Origin: Pseudomonas sp. ISL-84
Lineage (GTDB): Bacteria > Bacillota > Bacilli > Bacillales > Cytobacillaceae
Assembly (NCBI GenBank): GCA_018613035.1
Contig: JAGGRA010000060.1
Coordinates: forward strand, 1 to 61,316
Direction of reading: 5' to 3'
Length of the DNA stretch: 61,316 nucleotides
The notes under the pieces are model-generated. The model worked only from the letters and a program-made list of their open reading frames with translations, searched no databases and was not told the DNA's origin. The position numbers were made by a program, and so were the translations under genes. Shown here piece after piece: positions 35,795-44,714 of the stretch (positions within the stretch are counted from its first letter, which is position 1; every line of letters starts with the position of its first letter).

Positions 35795-35879
35795 AAAGAT
35801 ATCCCCCAATCTTTTTTGTTTTTATTCTACCCAATCGTATTAATTTTTAGTAACACAGAGAATTAAAATTCTGAATTTA

Positions 35880-35908
35880 TTGACTAATAGGAATCCTTTT
35901 TTTATCAT
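35880..35908 (+). promoter_or_regulatory. SigmaA-like promoter of the CstA operon
   Basis: TTGACT (35880-35885), 17 bp, TATCAT (35903-35908), about 40 bp before the cstA ATG. No cre-like operator is obvious at this promoter. Confidence 0.5.
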
Positions 35909-35948
35909 AAGATTGTAATATCAGGTCTTAAAAAGGAGGGATTTACCT

Positions 35949-37691
35949 ATGAATTCAATTTGGCTGGCTGTCATAGGAATGACTGTTTTTGCCATAGGCT
36001 ACCGTTTTTATTCAAAATGGGTGGCTGAGAAGATTTACAGGCTTGATCCGAATTATATAACACCTGCTCATCAATTTAAGGACGGTGTCGATTTCGTTCC
36101 AACCAATAAGAAGGTTCTTTGGGGGCATCATTTCACCTCGGTAGCAGGTGCTGCGCCGATTGTCGGCCCGGCAATCGCAGTCTATTGGGGGTGGCTGCCT
36201 GCGTTCCTATGGGTTATTTTGGGAACGGTGTTTGCTGCCGGTGTCCATGATTTTGGCACCTTGGTACTTTCGGTGCGCAATAAAGGACAATCGGTCGGTA
36301 CCATTACTAATAGGCTAATTGGAAAGCGCGCGAAGATGTTGTTCTTATTTATTATTTTAGTCCTTGTACTTATGGTAAACGCTGTTTTTGCCTGGGTTAT
36401 TTCCAATTTATTTGTCAAGTTTCCGGCAAGCGTGCTGCCTGTCTTCATCCAAATTCCACTGGCCATTTGGATTGGATATGCCGTTTATAAGCGGAAAGCA
36501 AGCATGCTGGTTCCATCGCTGATTGCATTGGCAGTCATGTATGGCACAGCTGTTTTGGCTAGCCGTGTTCCTGCCTTGCAAATTGATTTGGTCAGTTATT
36601 TTGGCGGTGCAGAGAGCAATGTTTTGTTCGGGTTGAATGGTGTGGCTATGGCTTTCTTCATCTGGATCCTTGTTTTAATGGTTTATTGTTATATTGCATC
36701 GACATTGCCGGTATGGAAGCTTTTGCAGCCTCGTGATTATATTAATTCCCACCAGCTCGTTGTAGGTTTGCTGATTCTTTACCTTGGATTGGTGTTTCTG
36801 CAGCCGAAGGTAACAGCACCGGCCACAAATGCAGCTGCATCAGATATTTCATGGTTTCCCTTATTATTTATAACAATTGCTTGCGGTGCGATTTCAGGTT
36901 TCCACGGCCTCGTTTCTTCTGGAACATCCTCCAAGCAGCTTGATAAAGAGACAGATGCCCGGTTTGTCGGATATCTTGGCGCAGTAGGAGAAGGTGTTCT
37001 TGCATTAATCGCAATTATTGCGGTTGTTACATTCTTCTCTACTCAGGGTGAATTTTTATCCACATACTCGAGCTTTGCTGCAGCAAGTTCCGGCGGTTTA
37101 GGAGTCTTCATTCAAGGGGCTGCCCAATTAGCAACCGGGGTTTGGATACCTGCTGACATTGCCAGCACCATTGTATCGGTTATCGTTGTATCATTCGCAG
37201 CTACGACACTTGATACATCTGTTCGTTTGATGCGCTATATCATTGCTGAAATTGGAAGCGAATACAATTTAAAGCCATTAACCAAAACCCATGTGGCGAC
37301 AACTATTGCTGTGGCTTCCAGTGCCGCACTGGTTCTGCTGCCAAAAGGTCCTAATGGTTTTGGCTCCGGCGGATATTTATTATGGCCGCTGTTTGGCACA
37401 AGCAACCAGCTTCTAGCCGGCATCAGCTTATTGCTGATTTCCATCTGGCTGAAGCGCCAGGGACGAAATTACCTAGTTACTTTTGTCCCGATGGTATTCG
37501 TATTCTTCATGACCGTCTGGGCTATGATTCAGCAAGTTGTATTCCAGTGGTCTGGTTACGGTTCATCAGATGCCAACATGCTGCTTTTTATTCTAGGCGG
37601 CATGATTCTAATCTTTGTATTCTGGATCATTGTAGAAGCCTTCAGCGCATTCAATAAAGATCATACACCAACTTTGACACAGGACATGTAA
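35949..37691 (+). CDS. Carbon starvation protein CstA family transporter
   Basis: This 580-residue membrane protein has about 15-18 helices and the CstA hallmark HHFTSVAGAAPIVGPAIAVY near residue 60, followed by FAAGVHDFGTLVLSVR and later GFHGLVSSGTSSKQ. CstA-family proteins import peptides or pyruvate, most often under carbon limitation. This one is followed by a cory-CC-star gene and an ArsA-type ATPase gene, a linkage I recall from other Bacilli. The start is ATG after AAAGGAGGGA. Confidence 0.93.
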   Translation: MNSIWLAVIGMTVFAIGYRFYSKWVAEKIYRLDPNYITPAHQFKDGVDFVPTNKKVLWGHHFTSVAGAAPIVGPAIAVYWGWLPAFLWVILGTVFAAGVHDFGTLVLSVRNKGQSVGTITNRLIGKRAKMLFLFIILVLVLMVNAVFAWVISNLFVKFPASVLPVFIQIPLAIWIGYAVYKRKASMLVPSLIALAVMYGTAVLASRVPALQIDLVSYFGGAESNVLFGLNGVAMAFFIWILVLMVYCYIASTLPVWKLLQPRDYINSHQLVVGLLILYLGLVFLQPKVTAPATNAAASDISWFPLLFITIACGAISGFHGLVSSGTSSKQLDKETDARFVGYLGAVGEGVLALIAIIAVVTFFSTQGEFLSTYSSFAAASSGGLGVFIQGAAQLATGVWIPADIASTIVSVIVVSFAATTLDTSVRLMRYIIAEIGSEYNLKPLTKTHVATTIAVASSAALVLLPKGPNGFGSGGYLLWPLFGTSNQLLAGISLLLISIWLKRQGRNYLVTFVPMVFVFFMTVWAMIQQVVFQWSGYGSSDANMLLFILGGMILIFVFWIIVEAFSAFNKDHTPTLTQDM

Positions 37692-37747
37692 AGTTATGGA
37701 GGCCGGGGTGACCCGGTCTCTATTGTTATTTTGAAAGGAGCAGCAGC

Positions 37748-38011
37748 ATGAGCCTAATGAAAAAGATGAAAAGAGCGATTTCCCTTTATGATGAAATCCT
37801 CAAACAGCCGCACAGGACTGAACTGGCCAGAGAATTAAGAGATGAAGAGGATCTTTTTATGCTTCTATGTTTTTCCGAAATGCTCGGGCTTCCAAACCCG
37901 GCGTTTTACTACACACTGGAGCTGTACCCAATGATTATCGAGCGATTCCACGACTGGCATTTGCGGATGGGCATGGAAAAGTCGCCGCTTGATGGAATCC
38001 GCTGCTGTTAG
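37748..38011 (+). CDS. Cory-CC-star protein
   Basis: This 87-residue helical protein ends in Cys86-Cys87 immediately before the stop, the feature that names the family. It contains LRDEEDLFMLLCFSEMLGLP and PAFYYTLELYPMIIERFHDW. It sits between cstA and an ArsA-type ATPase gene, 12 bp before the latter. The terminal CC pair could carry a metal, a thiol modification or a tail recognised by the ATPase; none of this is shown. The ATG follows GAAAGGAGCAG. Confidence 0.85.
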   Translation: MSLMKKMKRAISLYDEILKQPHRTELARELRDEEDLFMLLCFSEMLGLPNPAFYYTLELYPMIIERFHDWHLRMGMEKSPLDGIRCC

Positions 38012-38023
38012 AAAGGGGAATAA

Positions 38024-38986
38024 ATGTTGGAGCTTTTAAGTAAGAAGATATATTTTGTTGGCGGTAAAGGAGGAGTCGGAAAAAGTACAACCTCTGCAGC
38101 ACTTGCACTGCTGCTGTCCAAGCAAGGAAAAAAGGTCCTTCTTGTTTCGACTGATCCAGCACATAATACGGGAGATTTATTTCAAATCTATCTGGATGGA
38201 GAAATTACATCTGTCCGGTCCGGTCTGGATGTTCTTGAAATTAACTCAGAGAAGGAGACATTCCGTTATATCAATGGAGTAAAAGATAATATCAAAGGGC
38301 TTGTCAAATCGACCATGCTGGATGAAGTCCATAGACAAATAGACCTTGCTGCGGCATCTCCAGGGGCGGAGGAAGCTGCTTTGTTTGACCGGCTTACTTC
38401 TCTTATTCTGGAAACGATTCATCAATATGATAGCATTGTGTTTGATACGGCTCCAACTGGTCATACAATTCGCTTGCTGACTCTTCCTGAGCTAATGGGA
38501 GTCTGGATGGACGGGCTATTGGATCGCCGGAAAAAAATAAACAAAAATTACGCAGAATGGATGAATGACGGCGAACCAGTTGAAGATCCAATCTATGAAA
38601 AGTTGATAGAACGGAAAGATAGATTTATGAAGGTACGAGATTACCTGCTTAATCACGATCAAACAGAATATTTATTTGTAATGAATGCAGAACGGCTCCC
38701 AATTATAGAGACGAAAAAGGCGATTGATACACTTTCTCAGCATAAAATCCATGTACATACTATGGCGGTGAATAAAATAATTCCGGAAAAGGCAGACGGG
38801 CAATTTATGGAGAAGCGTCGGCAAAACGAAAAAGTATACCTAAATGAAATTCAAGATGTATTTTCCAATAAAAGAATACTGATGCTGCCATTATTGGATA
38901 GAGACATTTCAAGCTTTGAAGATTTAGAGGCATTCACAGCCAATTTGGAGTCTTGCCTTTTAGCAGGAAGGGAAAAGCAAGGTTAA
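38024..38986 (+). CDS. ArsA/Get3-family ATPase
   Basis: This 320-residue P-loop ATPase has a deviant Walker A VGGKGGVGKSTTSAA (residues 12-26), switch I STDPAHNTGDLF and switch II VFDTAPTGHTIRLLTLPE, all characteristic of ArsA/Get3. It has a single ATPase half, as in Get3-like bacterial forms, not the doubled ArsA. No arsenite genes (arsB, arsD, arsR) are nearby; instead it follows cstA and cory-CC-star. A role in membrane delivery or assembly of a neighbour product is an inference. The start is ATG 38024, after GAAAGGGGAAT. Confidence 0.9.
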   Translation: MLELLSKKIYFVGGKGGVGKSTTSAALALLLSKQGKKVLLVSTDPAHNTGDLFQIYLDGEITSVRSGLDVLEINSEKETFRYINGVKDNIKGLVKSTMLDEVHRQIDLAAASPGAEEAALFDRLTSLILETIHQYDSIVFDTAPTGHTIRLLTLPELMGVWMDGLLDRRKKINKNYAEWMNDGEPVEDPIYEKLIERKDRFMKVRDYLLNHDQTEYLFVMNAERLPIIETKKAIDTLSQHKIHVHTMAVNKIIPEKADGQFMEKRRQNEKVYLNEIQDVFSNKRILMLPLLDRDISSFEDLEAFTANLESCLLAGREKQG

Positions 38987-39137
38987 AAACAATCGTGCAC
39001 TTTTAATCTGTGGTACTTTTCACTGGTAAGCATCAAAAATAAGAAAATAGCGGAGGGGTTTGTCCACACCATTTCAATAATAATTAATACACTAATATAG
39101 AAGATCTCCTCCCTAAAGATCTTTGGTCTGCATAGTT

Positions 39138-39172
39138 GCCGTTAATCTGTGAACAGGATTAACGGCTTTTTC
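39138..39172 (+). terminator. Rho-independent terminator after the ArsA-type gene
   Basis: GCCGTTAATC (39138-39147) pairs with GATTAACGGC (39157-39166), followed by TTTTTC. Apart from this, 38987-39319 shows no gene. Confidence 0.9.
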
Positions 39173-39319
39173 TATGTTCTAAAATGAGAAGATTAGCGAA
39201 AAGGGAAGAATTTTCTGTAAATAATTGATTTAATAGCCAAAAAGTACCTGACTTACCAGGAGTATTCATGTTAAATTATAAGTATAAACTCCTATCACAG
39301 CAGGGAATGAGGATGATTA

Positions 39320-41000
39320 ATGAAATTTACCGTGGCAAAAAAGCTGATTCTAGGATTTTTATCAGTCCTTTTTTTATTTGGATTAGTGGCCGGCCTTTCT
39401 AACTACGAACTTGGAAACGTTAATCGAAATTATAATAAACTAATAGATGGGAATGTCTCTGAAGTTATTCTGGTTAAGACTTTAAAGGCTGAGCTGATGA
39501 ATGAAGCAGGAGGGATTCGCGGTTATTTATTGACAGGGGATTCTACTTATCTTAGTGATTATGAAAGTGCCAGAAAAAGAATGGAACATCATATTGAACA
39601 ATTACATAAAGTAACGGATCAAAACGAGGAGAAAGAACTGTCTAAAGAGCTTGAAGTTCTTCATAATCGTTACCAAAGCATTATTGATAAAGAAATTAAA
39701 TTTAAATTGGAAGATAATAATGCCTATATGTCATTAGTTGAAACTTCTGACAAGCAAGTAAGCCAGGAATTTAATCAAAAAGCGGATGAACTAGTAAAAT
39801 TTTATGAATCACAGTTAAATGCAAGCATAGCTGAGACAACCGACTATGTTAAATTTGTTCAGGTTTTTGTATTGGCCATTACGCTTGCAGCAATTGTTGC
39901 GGCAATGCTTATCGCTTATAATATCAGCAGGATAATTTCCCGTCCGATTAACTTGGCTGCTACAACGATTGATAAGGTGGCAGGCGGAGATTTAAGCCAG
40001 GAAGATATAAAAGTGAAAAACAGCGATGAGATTGGGGAATTAATTTTATCCTTAAATAAAGGATTTGCGGTCTGTGGTCAGCCAGGTTAGAGATACCTCT
40101 GCACAAGTGGCTACAAGCAGCGAAGAGTTAGCTGCCAGCGCTGAGCAAAGTTCACTTGCATCAGAACAGGTAGCTCAAATTTCGCAAAATAATGCCCTTG
40201 GTATTGAACAGCAGCTTCACCGTTTCCGCGAGGTTTCTGCGACAGTAGAGGAAATAGCATTAGGTATCCAGCAAATATCCTCCAGCAGTGAGCAGATGCT
40301 TGAAGCAGCAGAAAAAACAGAGCAGCTTACAAAAAAAGGAACAAAGTCAGTTGATAATGTAGTAAGGCAGATGAATGAAATAAATACTTCTGTGGGAAAT
40401 GCCACTCAGTATATTCATACACTTGAAACCCGTTCCAAAGAAATCAGCAATATTGTAGAGCTTATTACTAATATTGCAGAGCAGACAAATCTGCTTGCTC
40501 TCAATGCTGCTATTGAAGCAGCCAGAGCAGGGGAGCATGGAAGAGGCTTTTCTGTCGTGGCTGATGAAGTCCGAAAACTGGCTGTAGGCTCCAAGCAATC
40601 TGCTGATCAAATTCAGGAAATGATTGGGTTGATCCAGGAGGAAACCCGGCAGGCAGTTAAAGCAATGGAAAAGGGAAATGAGCAGGTAAAGGAAGGGCTG
40701 GAAGATACTAGTGAAGCTAGTGTTGCCTTTTCAGAAATTGCCGATTCAATGGGGGATGTTTCCAGCAAAGTAGAGGAGGTTTCTGCCTCTGTCGAAGAGC
40801 TTTCAGCCCTGAGTGGTCAAATCATTGAAGTGATTACCAATGTGAAAGTGATATCCGAAGAAAATGCAGCTGCCTCACAGGAAACATCCGCAGCAACAGA
40901 AGAGCAGCTTGCCACAATGGAAGAAGTCTCTTCATCTGCTGATTCGCTGGCAAGACTTGCCGAAGAACTGCAAGTAGTTGTTTCTCGCTTCAAATTGTAA
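39320..41000 (+). pseudogene. Methyl-accepting chemotaxis protein, frameshifted
   Basis: The first frame (39320-40090) encodes an N-terminal membrane helix, a four-helix-bundle sensor (about 35-170), a second membrane helix (about 180-202) and HAMP up to GELILSLNK. The second frame, open to 41000, resumes at [20 protein letters not shown] and holds the MCP signalling domain with the [20 protein letters not shown] hairpin tip and [15 protein letters not shown]. At about 40060, AATAAA joins GGATTTGCGG; homologous receptors would have a few more residues there, so a small out-of-frame deletion (8 bp would fit) explains the break. Otherwise it would be an intact receptor of about 560 residues. 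A sequencing error is possible. Confidence 0.85.
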
Positions 41001-41022
41001 TGCTAAAATAGGTGAATGTATG

Positions 41023-41056
41023 AAAAGGGCACTCCTATAAAAGGAAAGCCCTTTTT
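41023..41056 (+). terminator. Bidirectional terminator between the receptor and asnA
   Basis: AAAAGGGC and GCCCTTTTT flank a 17-nt loop, with A and T runs on both sides, between two convergent genes. Confidence 0.75.
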
Positions 41057-41060
41057 CTTC

Positions 41061-42074
41061 TTATAAAAGTGATATATTCCTTTTCTTGCATTCTTTCATG
41101 ATGGTCTCGTTCCAAACGGAAGCCTGGACCTCCCCAATATGGGCTTTTTTCAACAGGAACATACAGAGGCGGGATTGGCCAATTCCGCCGCCAATTGTAT
41201 GAGGTAAACTTCCATTAAGAATAGCCTGGTGGTAGTCAAGGGTTTTGCGGTGCTCATCTTTGGATATTCTCAGCTGTTTTAAAAGGGCTCTTCTATCTAC
41301 CCTAATTCCCATTGAAGACAACTCTATTGCTCTATTTAATAAGGGGTACCATAGGATGATATCTCCATTTAATGTCCAATCATCATAATCGGGAGAGCGT
41401 CTGTCATGGCTTTTTCCTGATGGCATTGGGCCTCCAATTTGCATGATGAAGACAGCGCCATATTTTTTTGCAATGATATCCTCTCTTTCTTTTGGATCCT
41501 TATCTGGATATAAGTATTCGAGCTCCTCTGACCTAATGAAAAAAATCTTTTCAGGAAGCATGGGTTTTAGTTCAGGGTACAGCTGGTGGACATGTTTTTC
41601 AGTTTTTCTTAAGACATTATATATCTTTTGAACCTCTTCTTTTAAAGTGCTTAAGTTTCGCTTCTCCAGAGAAATGACTTTTTCCCAATCCCATTGGTCC
41701 ACATAAATGGAGTGAAGGCAATCTAATGATTCATCCCGCCTAATCGCATGCATATCTGTATAAAGTCCTTCTCCAATGTTAAATCCATATTCGCTTAGTG
41801 CCACTCTTTTCCATTTAGCAAGCGATTGAACGATTTCAATTTTTTCTTCATTGAGATCGATAGCATCAAAAGAAACAGTCCGTTCCACACCATTTAAATT
41901 ATCATTTAATCCCTTTCCTTCTTTAAGGATTATGGGGGCTGATACCTTTAATAAATTAAGGCTTTCTGACAGGCTGCTTTCAAAATAATCTTTGCAGCTT
42001 TTAATTGCAATATGGGTCTCTTTAAAACTTAATTTTGATTGATACTCATGTTGTCTGGAAATTGAATTTGCCAT
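41061..42074 (-). CDS. asnA: Aspartate-ammonia ligase (asparagine synthetase A)
   Basis: This 337-residue AsnA makes asparagine from aspartate, ammonia and ATP. Family motifs are visible: QWDWEKVISLEKRNL, IGGPMPSGKSHDRRSPDYDD, NGDIILWYPLLNRAIELSSM, GIRVD and PHTIGGGIGQSRLCMFLL. The ATG at 42074 is placed after GGAGGTAATA; an ATG twelve bases upstream overlaps that site and is rejected. It is a single gene with its own promoter region (42075-42200). It is full length, with no sign of damage. Confidence 0.95.
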   Translation of the reverse strand: MANSISRQHEYQSKLSFKETHIAIKSCKDYFESSLSESLNLLKVSAPIILKEGKGLNDNLNGVERTVSFDAIDLNEEKIEIVQSLAKWKRVALSEYGFNIGEGLYTDMHAIRRDESLDCLHSIYVDQWDWEKVISLEKRNLSTLKEEVQKIYNVLRKTEKHVHQLYPELKPMLPEKIFFIRSEELEYLYPDKDPKEREDIIAKKYGAVFIMQIGGPMPSGKSHDRRSPDYDDWTLNGDIILWYPLLNRAIELSSMGIRVDRRALLKQLRISKDEHRKTLDYHQAILNGSLPHTIGGGIGQSRLCMFLLKKAHIGEVQASVWNETIMKECKKRNISLL

Positions 42075-42204
42075 TATTACCTCCATATAAAAAGGTTTTC
42101 CGCAGGACTAGTTAATCAAAGTGCAGTGAAGACCTATTCATTATCTAAAAATAAGGTATGTATATTTTTACAGATAGTTGACTAATTATAAATTATTTTT
42201 TAAA

Positions 42205-42240
42205 GAAAAGAAAAAAGGGACTCTAATCAAAGTCTCTTTT
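42205..42240 (-). terminator. Terminator of the ycgRQ-like operon
   Basis: On the minus strand AAAAGAGACT pairs with AGTCCCTTTT (G-T allowed), followed by TTCTTTTC. It lies just after the TIGR03943 gene stop. Confidence 0.75.
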
Positions 42241-42252
42241 AGAAGTTGTTTT

Positions 42253-43236
42253 TTATAGTATCCTGATATTAATAGGGTAAAGGTACGGTATAAATGGTTC
42301 CTCAATTTCTTCCCATTTTTTAATTTTAATAAGTGGAAGTTCTGCTCCATTATAGGTTGCGGTATCAATTACCCCAGTTACTTTAATCCACATATTATCA
42401 TAAAGTTTCGGTGCATCCTCCAATTCTGAAAGAAAACCAATCATACTCGCATCCGCCACGCAATGAGTGATCAAAAACCTTGAAACGACCAGCTGATTGG
42501 AATCTAATCCCTCTTCTTTATAAACAAATCCCTGGAATTCAATTTCTCTGCCTTTAAACTTATTGATATCTTTACTGATTTCCTCGTAGTACAAACCAAA
42601 AACGGAATCATCCATTTTTATAACAGAGCTTGAATTTAACTCCTTTTTTAATTGCTCAAATTCCTCCTTAGAAATCTCCTGTTCACCTTCATAAACAGAT
42701 GGGTCTTGTTCAATTTGTTCCTCGAAATCTTCTAAATTATCCTCAAGGGAATATTCTTCAAAATCATCTGCTGAACTTTCGTCTATATTATCAAAATTTT
42801 CTTGTCCGGCATCCTCTTTATTTTGATTCCCAAGTATAGCTAGTCCTCCTTTTTTATCAGCAATGGATGCATCGAGCGTTTTAGCCGGCAAGAAAAAACC
42901 TGTCATTAACGGAAAAACGATTATTGAGTAAGATAGCAGTTTTTTTACTGTAAACGGAGAATCTCCATGATCATGAGAGCAATCATGATCATGATTGTTG
43001 TGACAGCATGAATGGCTATGATGATCATGATTCCCGGTTTCTTTTTTTGAAGTCCAAATTCTAGTAATCTGAATAAAAAACAAGATTAAGAACAGAATCG
43101 ATGCTGATTGGCTTAATCCAGTGTATTTTGGATTAATGTATTTAGTTATGTCACCTGTATGGTGAAGTTGATAAATCAGTCCACAAAAAGCCAACAGGAT
43201 TAATGCCCTTAATGCCTGCTGAAAATGAAATTTCAT
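42253..43236 (-). CDS. TIGR03943 (YcgQ-like) membrane protein with His-rich loop
   Basis: This 327-residue protein has four membrane helices. Between helices 2 and 3 lies a histidine/cysteine/aspartate-rich segment (about 70-93; HSHSCCHNNHDHDCSHDHGD) that should bind zinc or another divalent metal. A soluble C-terminal half follows, containing KGREIEFQGFVYKEEGLDSN. It is encoded 11 bp downstream of a YcgR-type permease, the same pairing as ycgR-ycgQ of Bacillus. With Zur boxes upstream, a role in zinc acquisition or allocation is likely. Confidence 0.9.
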   Translation of the reverse strand: MKFHFQQALRALILLAFCGLIYQLHHTGDITKYINPKYTGLSQSASILFLILFFIQITRIWTSKKETGNHDHHSHSCCHNNHDHDCSHDHGDSPFTVKKLLSYSIIVFPLMTGFFLPAKTLDASIADKKGGLAILGNQNKEDAGQENFDNIDESSADDFEEYSLEDNLEDFEEQIEQDPSVYEGEQEISKEEFEQLKKELNSSSVIKMDDSVFGLYYEEISKDINKFKGREIEFQGFVYKEEGLDSNQLVVSRFLITHCVADASMIGFLSELEDAPKLYDNMWIKVTGVIDTATYNGAELPLIKIKKWEEIEEPFIPYLYPINIRIL

Positions 43237-43247
43237 CGTAATCCCCC

Positions 43248-44246
43248 TTAAATAACGTTCTGAAAAATAAGCAAAGTGATAAATACAACCGAAGCAGTGA
43301 GTGCTAATATTCCAAGGACGAACTTCAATCGAAACACACTAAGCATCATAATGGTATTTTTAAAATCAATCATTGGTCCGAAAATAAGGAAGCCCAATAT
43401 TGATGACCTTGGAAAAATACTGCTAAAGGACGCTCCAATAAAGGCATCCGCTTCTGAACATAGAGATAGAATATAGGCAAAACCCATCATGATGAGCAAG
43501 GATACAACAGGGTCATCGGCACTTTGCAGGAATACTTTTGCTGGCATATAGACTTGTACAATTGAAGCTAAAAAAGCCCCTATAATTAAATATTTAGACA
43601 TATCAAAAAATTCATCAATGGAATGGGTCAGCATGGACCAAACCTGGTCTATGAATGAAGTTTTTTTTGCTTTACTATGTTGATTGATTAAATGAATTGA
43701 ATCCTTCAATTGATTTGACTTAAATTTAAAGCTCACTGCAAAAGCAACGATAATGGCAACTAAAAAACCCATTCCCATTCTAAGACCTGCCATTTTAAGA
43801 TCGTTTCCAAAAGCCATGTATGTAGAGGCAATTACAATGGGATTAATTAGCGGCCCTGTCAGCATGAAGCCAATTGCCGCATATACAGGTACGCCTTTAG
43901 AAATGAGCCGGCGAATAATAGGGACAATACCGCATTCGCAGGCAGGAAATAGAGCCCCAACTACGCAGCTCATGACTACAGCTGCAGCTCTATTTTTCGG
44001 AATCCACCTCTGTATATGTTCTTCTGTAATAAATATCTGGATAAACCCGGCTATTAAAACACCAATCAATACAAAAGGCAGGGCTTCTATTAGAATACTT
44101 ATAAAAATAACATTAAGGTTTAGTAGAGAGGCGGGAATTTCTAAAGAAAGATCAAGGCCTGAACTGAAAGATATGAGATAAACTAGAATGGCCAATAAAA
44201 AAATGCCTGTAATATCGATAATATGGCTGCGAAATATTCGAATCAT
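43248..44246 (-). CDS. YcgR-like permease (DUF318 family)
   Basis: This 332-residue membrane protein has about eight helices and the family motifs ALPFVLIGVLIAGFIQIF, GALFPACECGIVPIIRRLIS and GFMLTGPLINPIVIASTYMA. Such permeases often act with a TIGR03943 partner, encoded just downstream. The start is ATG after AGGAGGAAG. The Zur-box match at 44265-44285 lies 19 bp upstream of its start codon, so repression in zinc-replete cells is expected. Confidence 0.9.
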   Translation of the reverse strand: MIRIFRSHIIDITGIFLLAILVYLISFSSGLDLSLEIPASLLNLNVIFISILIEALPFVLIGVLIAGFIQIFITEEHIQRWIPKNRAAAVVMSCVVGALFPACECGIVPIIRRLISKGVPVYAAIGFMLTGPLINPIVIASTYMAFGNDLKMAGLRMGMGFLVAIIVAFAVSFKFKSNQLKDSIHLINQHSKAKKTSFIDQVWSMLTHSIDEFFDMSKYLIIGAFLASIVQVYMPAKVFLQSADDPVVSLLIMMGFAYILSLCSEADAFIGASFSSIFPRSSILGFLIFGPMIDFKNTIMMLSVFRLKFVLGILALTASVVFITLLIFQNVI

Positions 44247-44264
44247 GACTTCCTCCTAAATGTA

Positions 44265-44285
44265 AAATCGTAATGATTTCGTTTT
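44265..44285 (-). promoter_or_regulatory. Zur box 1 (ycgRQ-like operon)
   Basis: AAATCGTAAT-G-ATTTCGTTTT agrees with the Bacillus Zur consensus AAATCGTAAT-N-ATTACGATTT at 18 of 20 specified positions. It lies directly upstream of the permease gene. Confidence 0.8.
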
Positions 44286-44417
44286 AAACTTTATATTAAT
44301 TCTATGAAATTGTAAATGGGAATATGAACATTTTGAGAGGTTAGGAGAAATGGAGGGGAAAATATTTTTAAATTGCTGCTTGCAATCAGCTTAAATTTCT
44401 ATTAAGATTTAAACTGT

Positions 44418-44438
44418 AAACCGTAACAATTACGATTT
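44418..44438 (+). promoter_or_regulatory. Zur box 2
   Basis: AAACCGTAAC-A-ATTACGATTT agrees with the Zur consensus at 18 of 20 specified positions. It lies mid-way in the divergent 468-bp region and could serve a separate promoter reading toward cobW. Confidence 0.75.
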
Positions 44439-44491
44439 GTTAAATAAGTGAGTCCTTCTGTATAAATAGGTGGTAATTGGCGGAGGGAACC

Positions 44492-44521
44492 ATGGATGTA
44501 CAAGTGCCAACTGCATGCTAA
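44492..44521 (+). other. Possible 9-codon minigene and structured stretch in the Zur intergenic region
   Basis: CGGAGGGAACC precedes an ATG with nine codons (MDVQVPTAC) and a TAA. Downstream, 44549-44610 can fold with CAAT/ATTG, CCCC/GGGG and CCATCT/AGATGG pairs and is richer in G+C than its surroundings. Both lie between Zur boxes 2 and 3. No known RNA was recognised. Read together, this could be a leader or a remnant. Confidence 0.3.
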
Positions 44522-44671
44522 AGAAATCTAATCGTTAATAAAATCCTTCAATGGTGTCCCCATCTTTATGTTTCCGGGCCGCTGGCAGAGATGGAAATGG
44601 GGGCCGATTGCAAGGAATATCGTGGGAGCAAGGCAGGCATCACAAAGAATTATTTAATGCTTATAGAGTTT

Positions 44672-44692
44672 AAATCGTAATGAGTACTATTT
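44672..44692 (+). promoter_or_regulatory. Zur box 3 (cobW/rpmG operon)
   Basis: AAATCGTAAT-G-AGTACTATTT agrees with the Zur consensus at 18 of 20 specified positions and ends 22 bp before the GTG start of the GTPase gene. Confidence 0.75.
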
Positions 44693-44714
44693 TCAAAGGA
44701 GGAGAGGAAGGAAA

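Noticed and set aside
35949..38986. Arsenite-export function for the ArsA-like gene
   Set aside because: No arsB, arsD or arsR neighbours; the ATPase has a single half and lies with cstA.
44551..44670. Open frame of about 39 codons after the minigene
   Set aside because: It has no ribosome site, and the base pairing across it suggests RNA structure more than coding.
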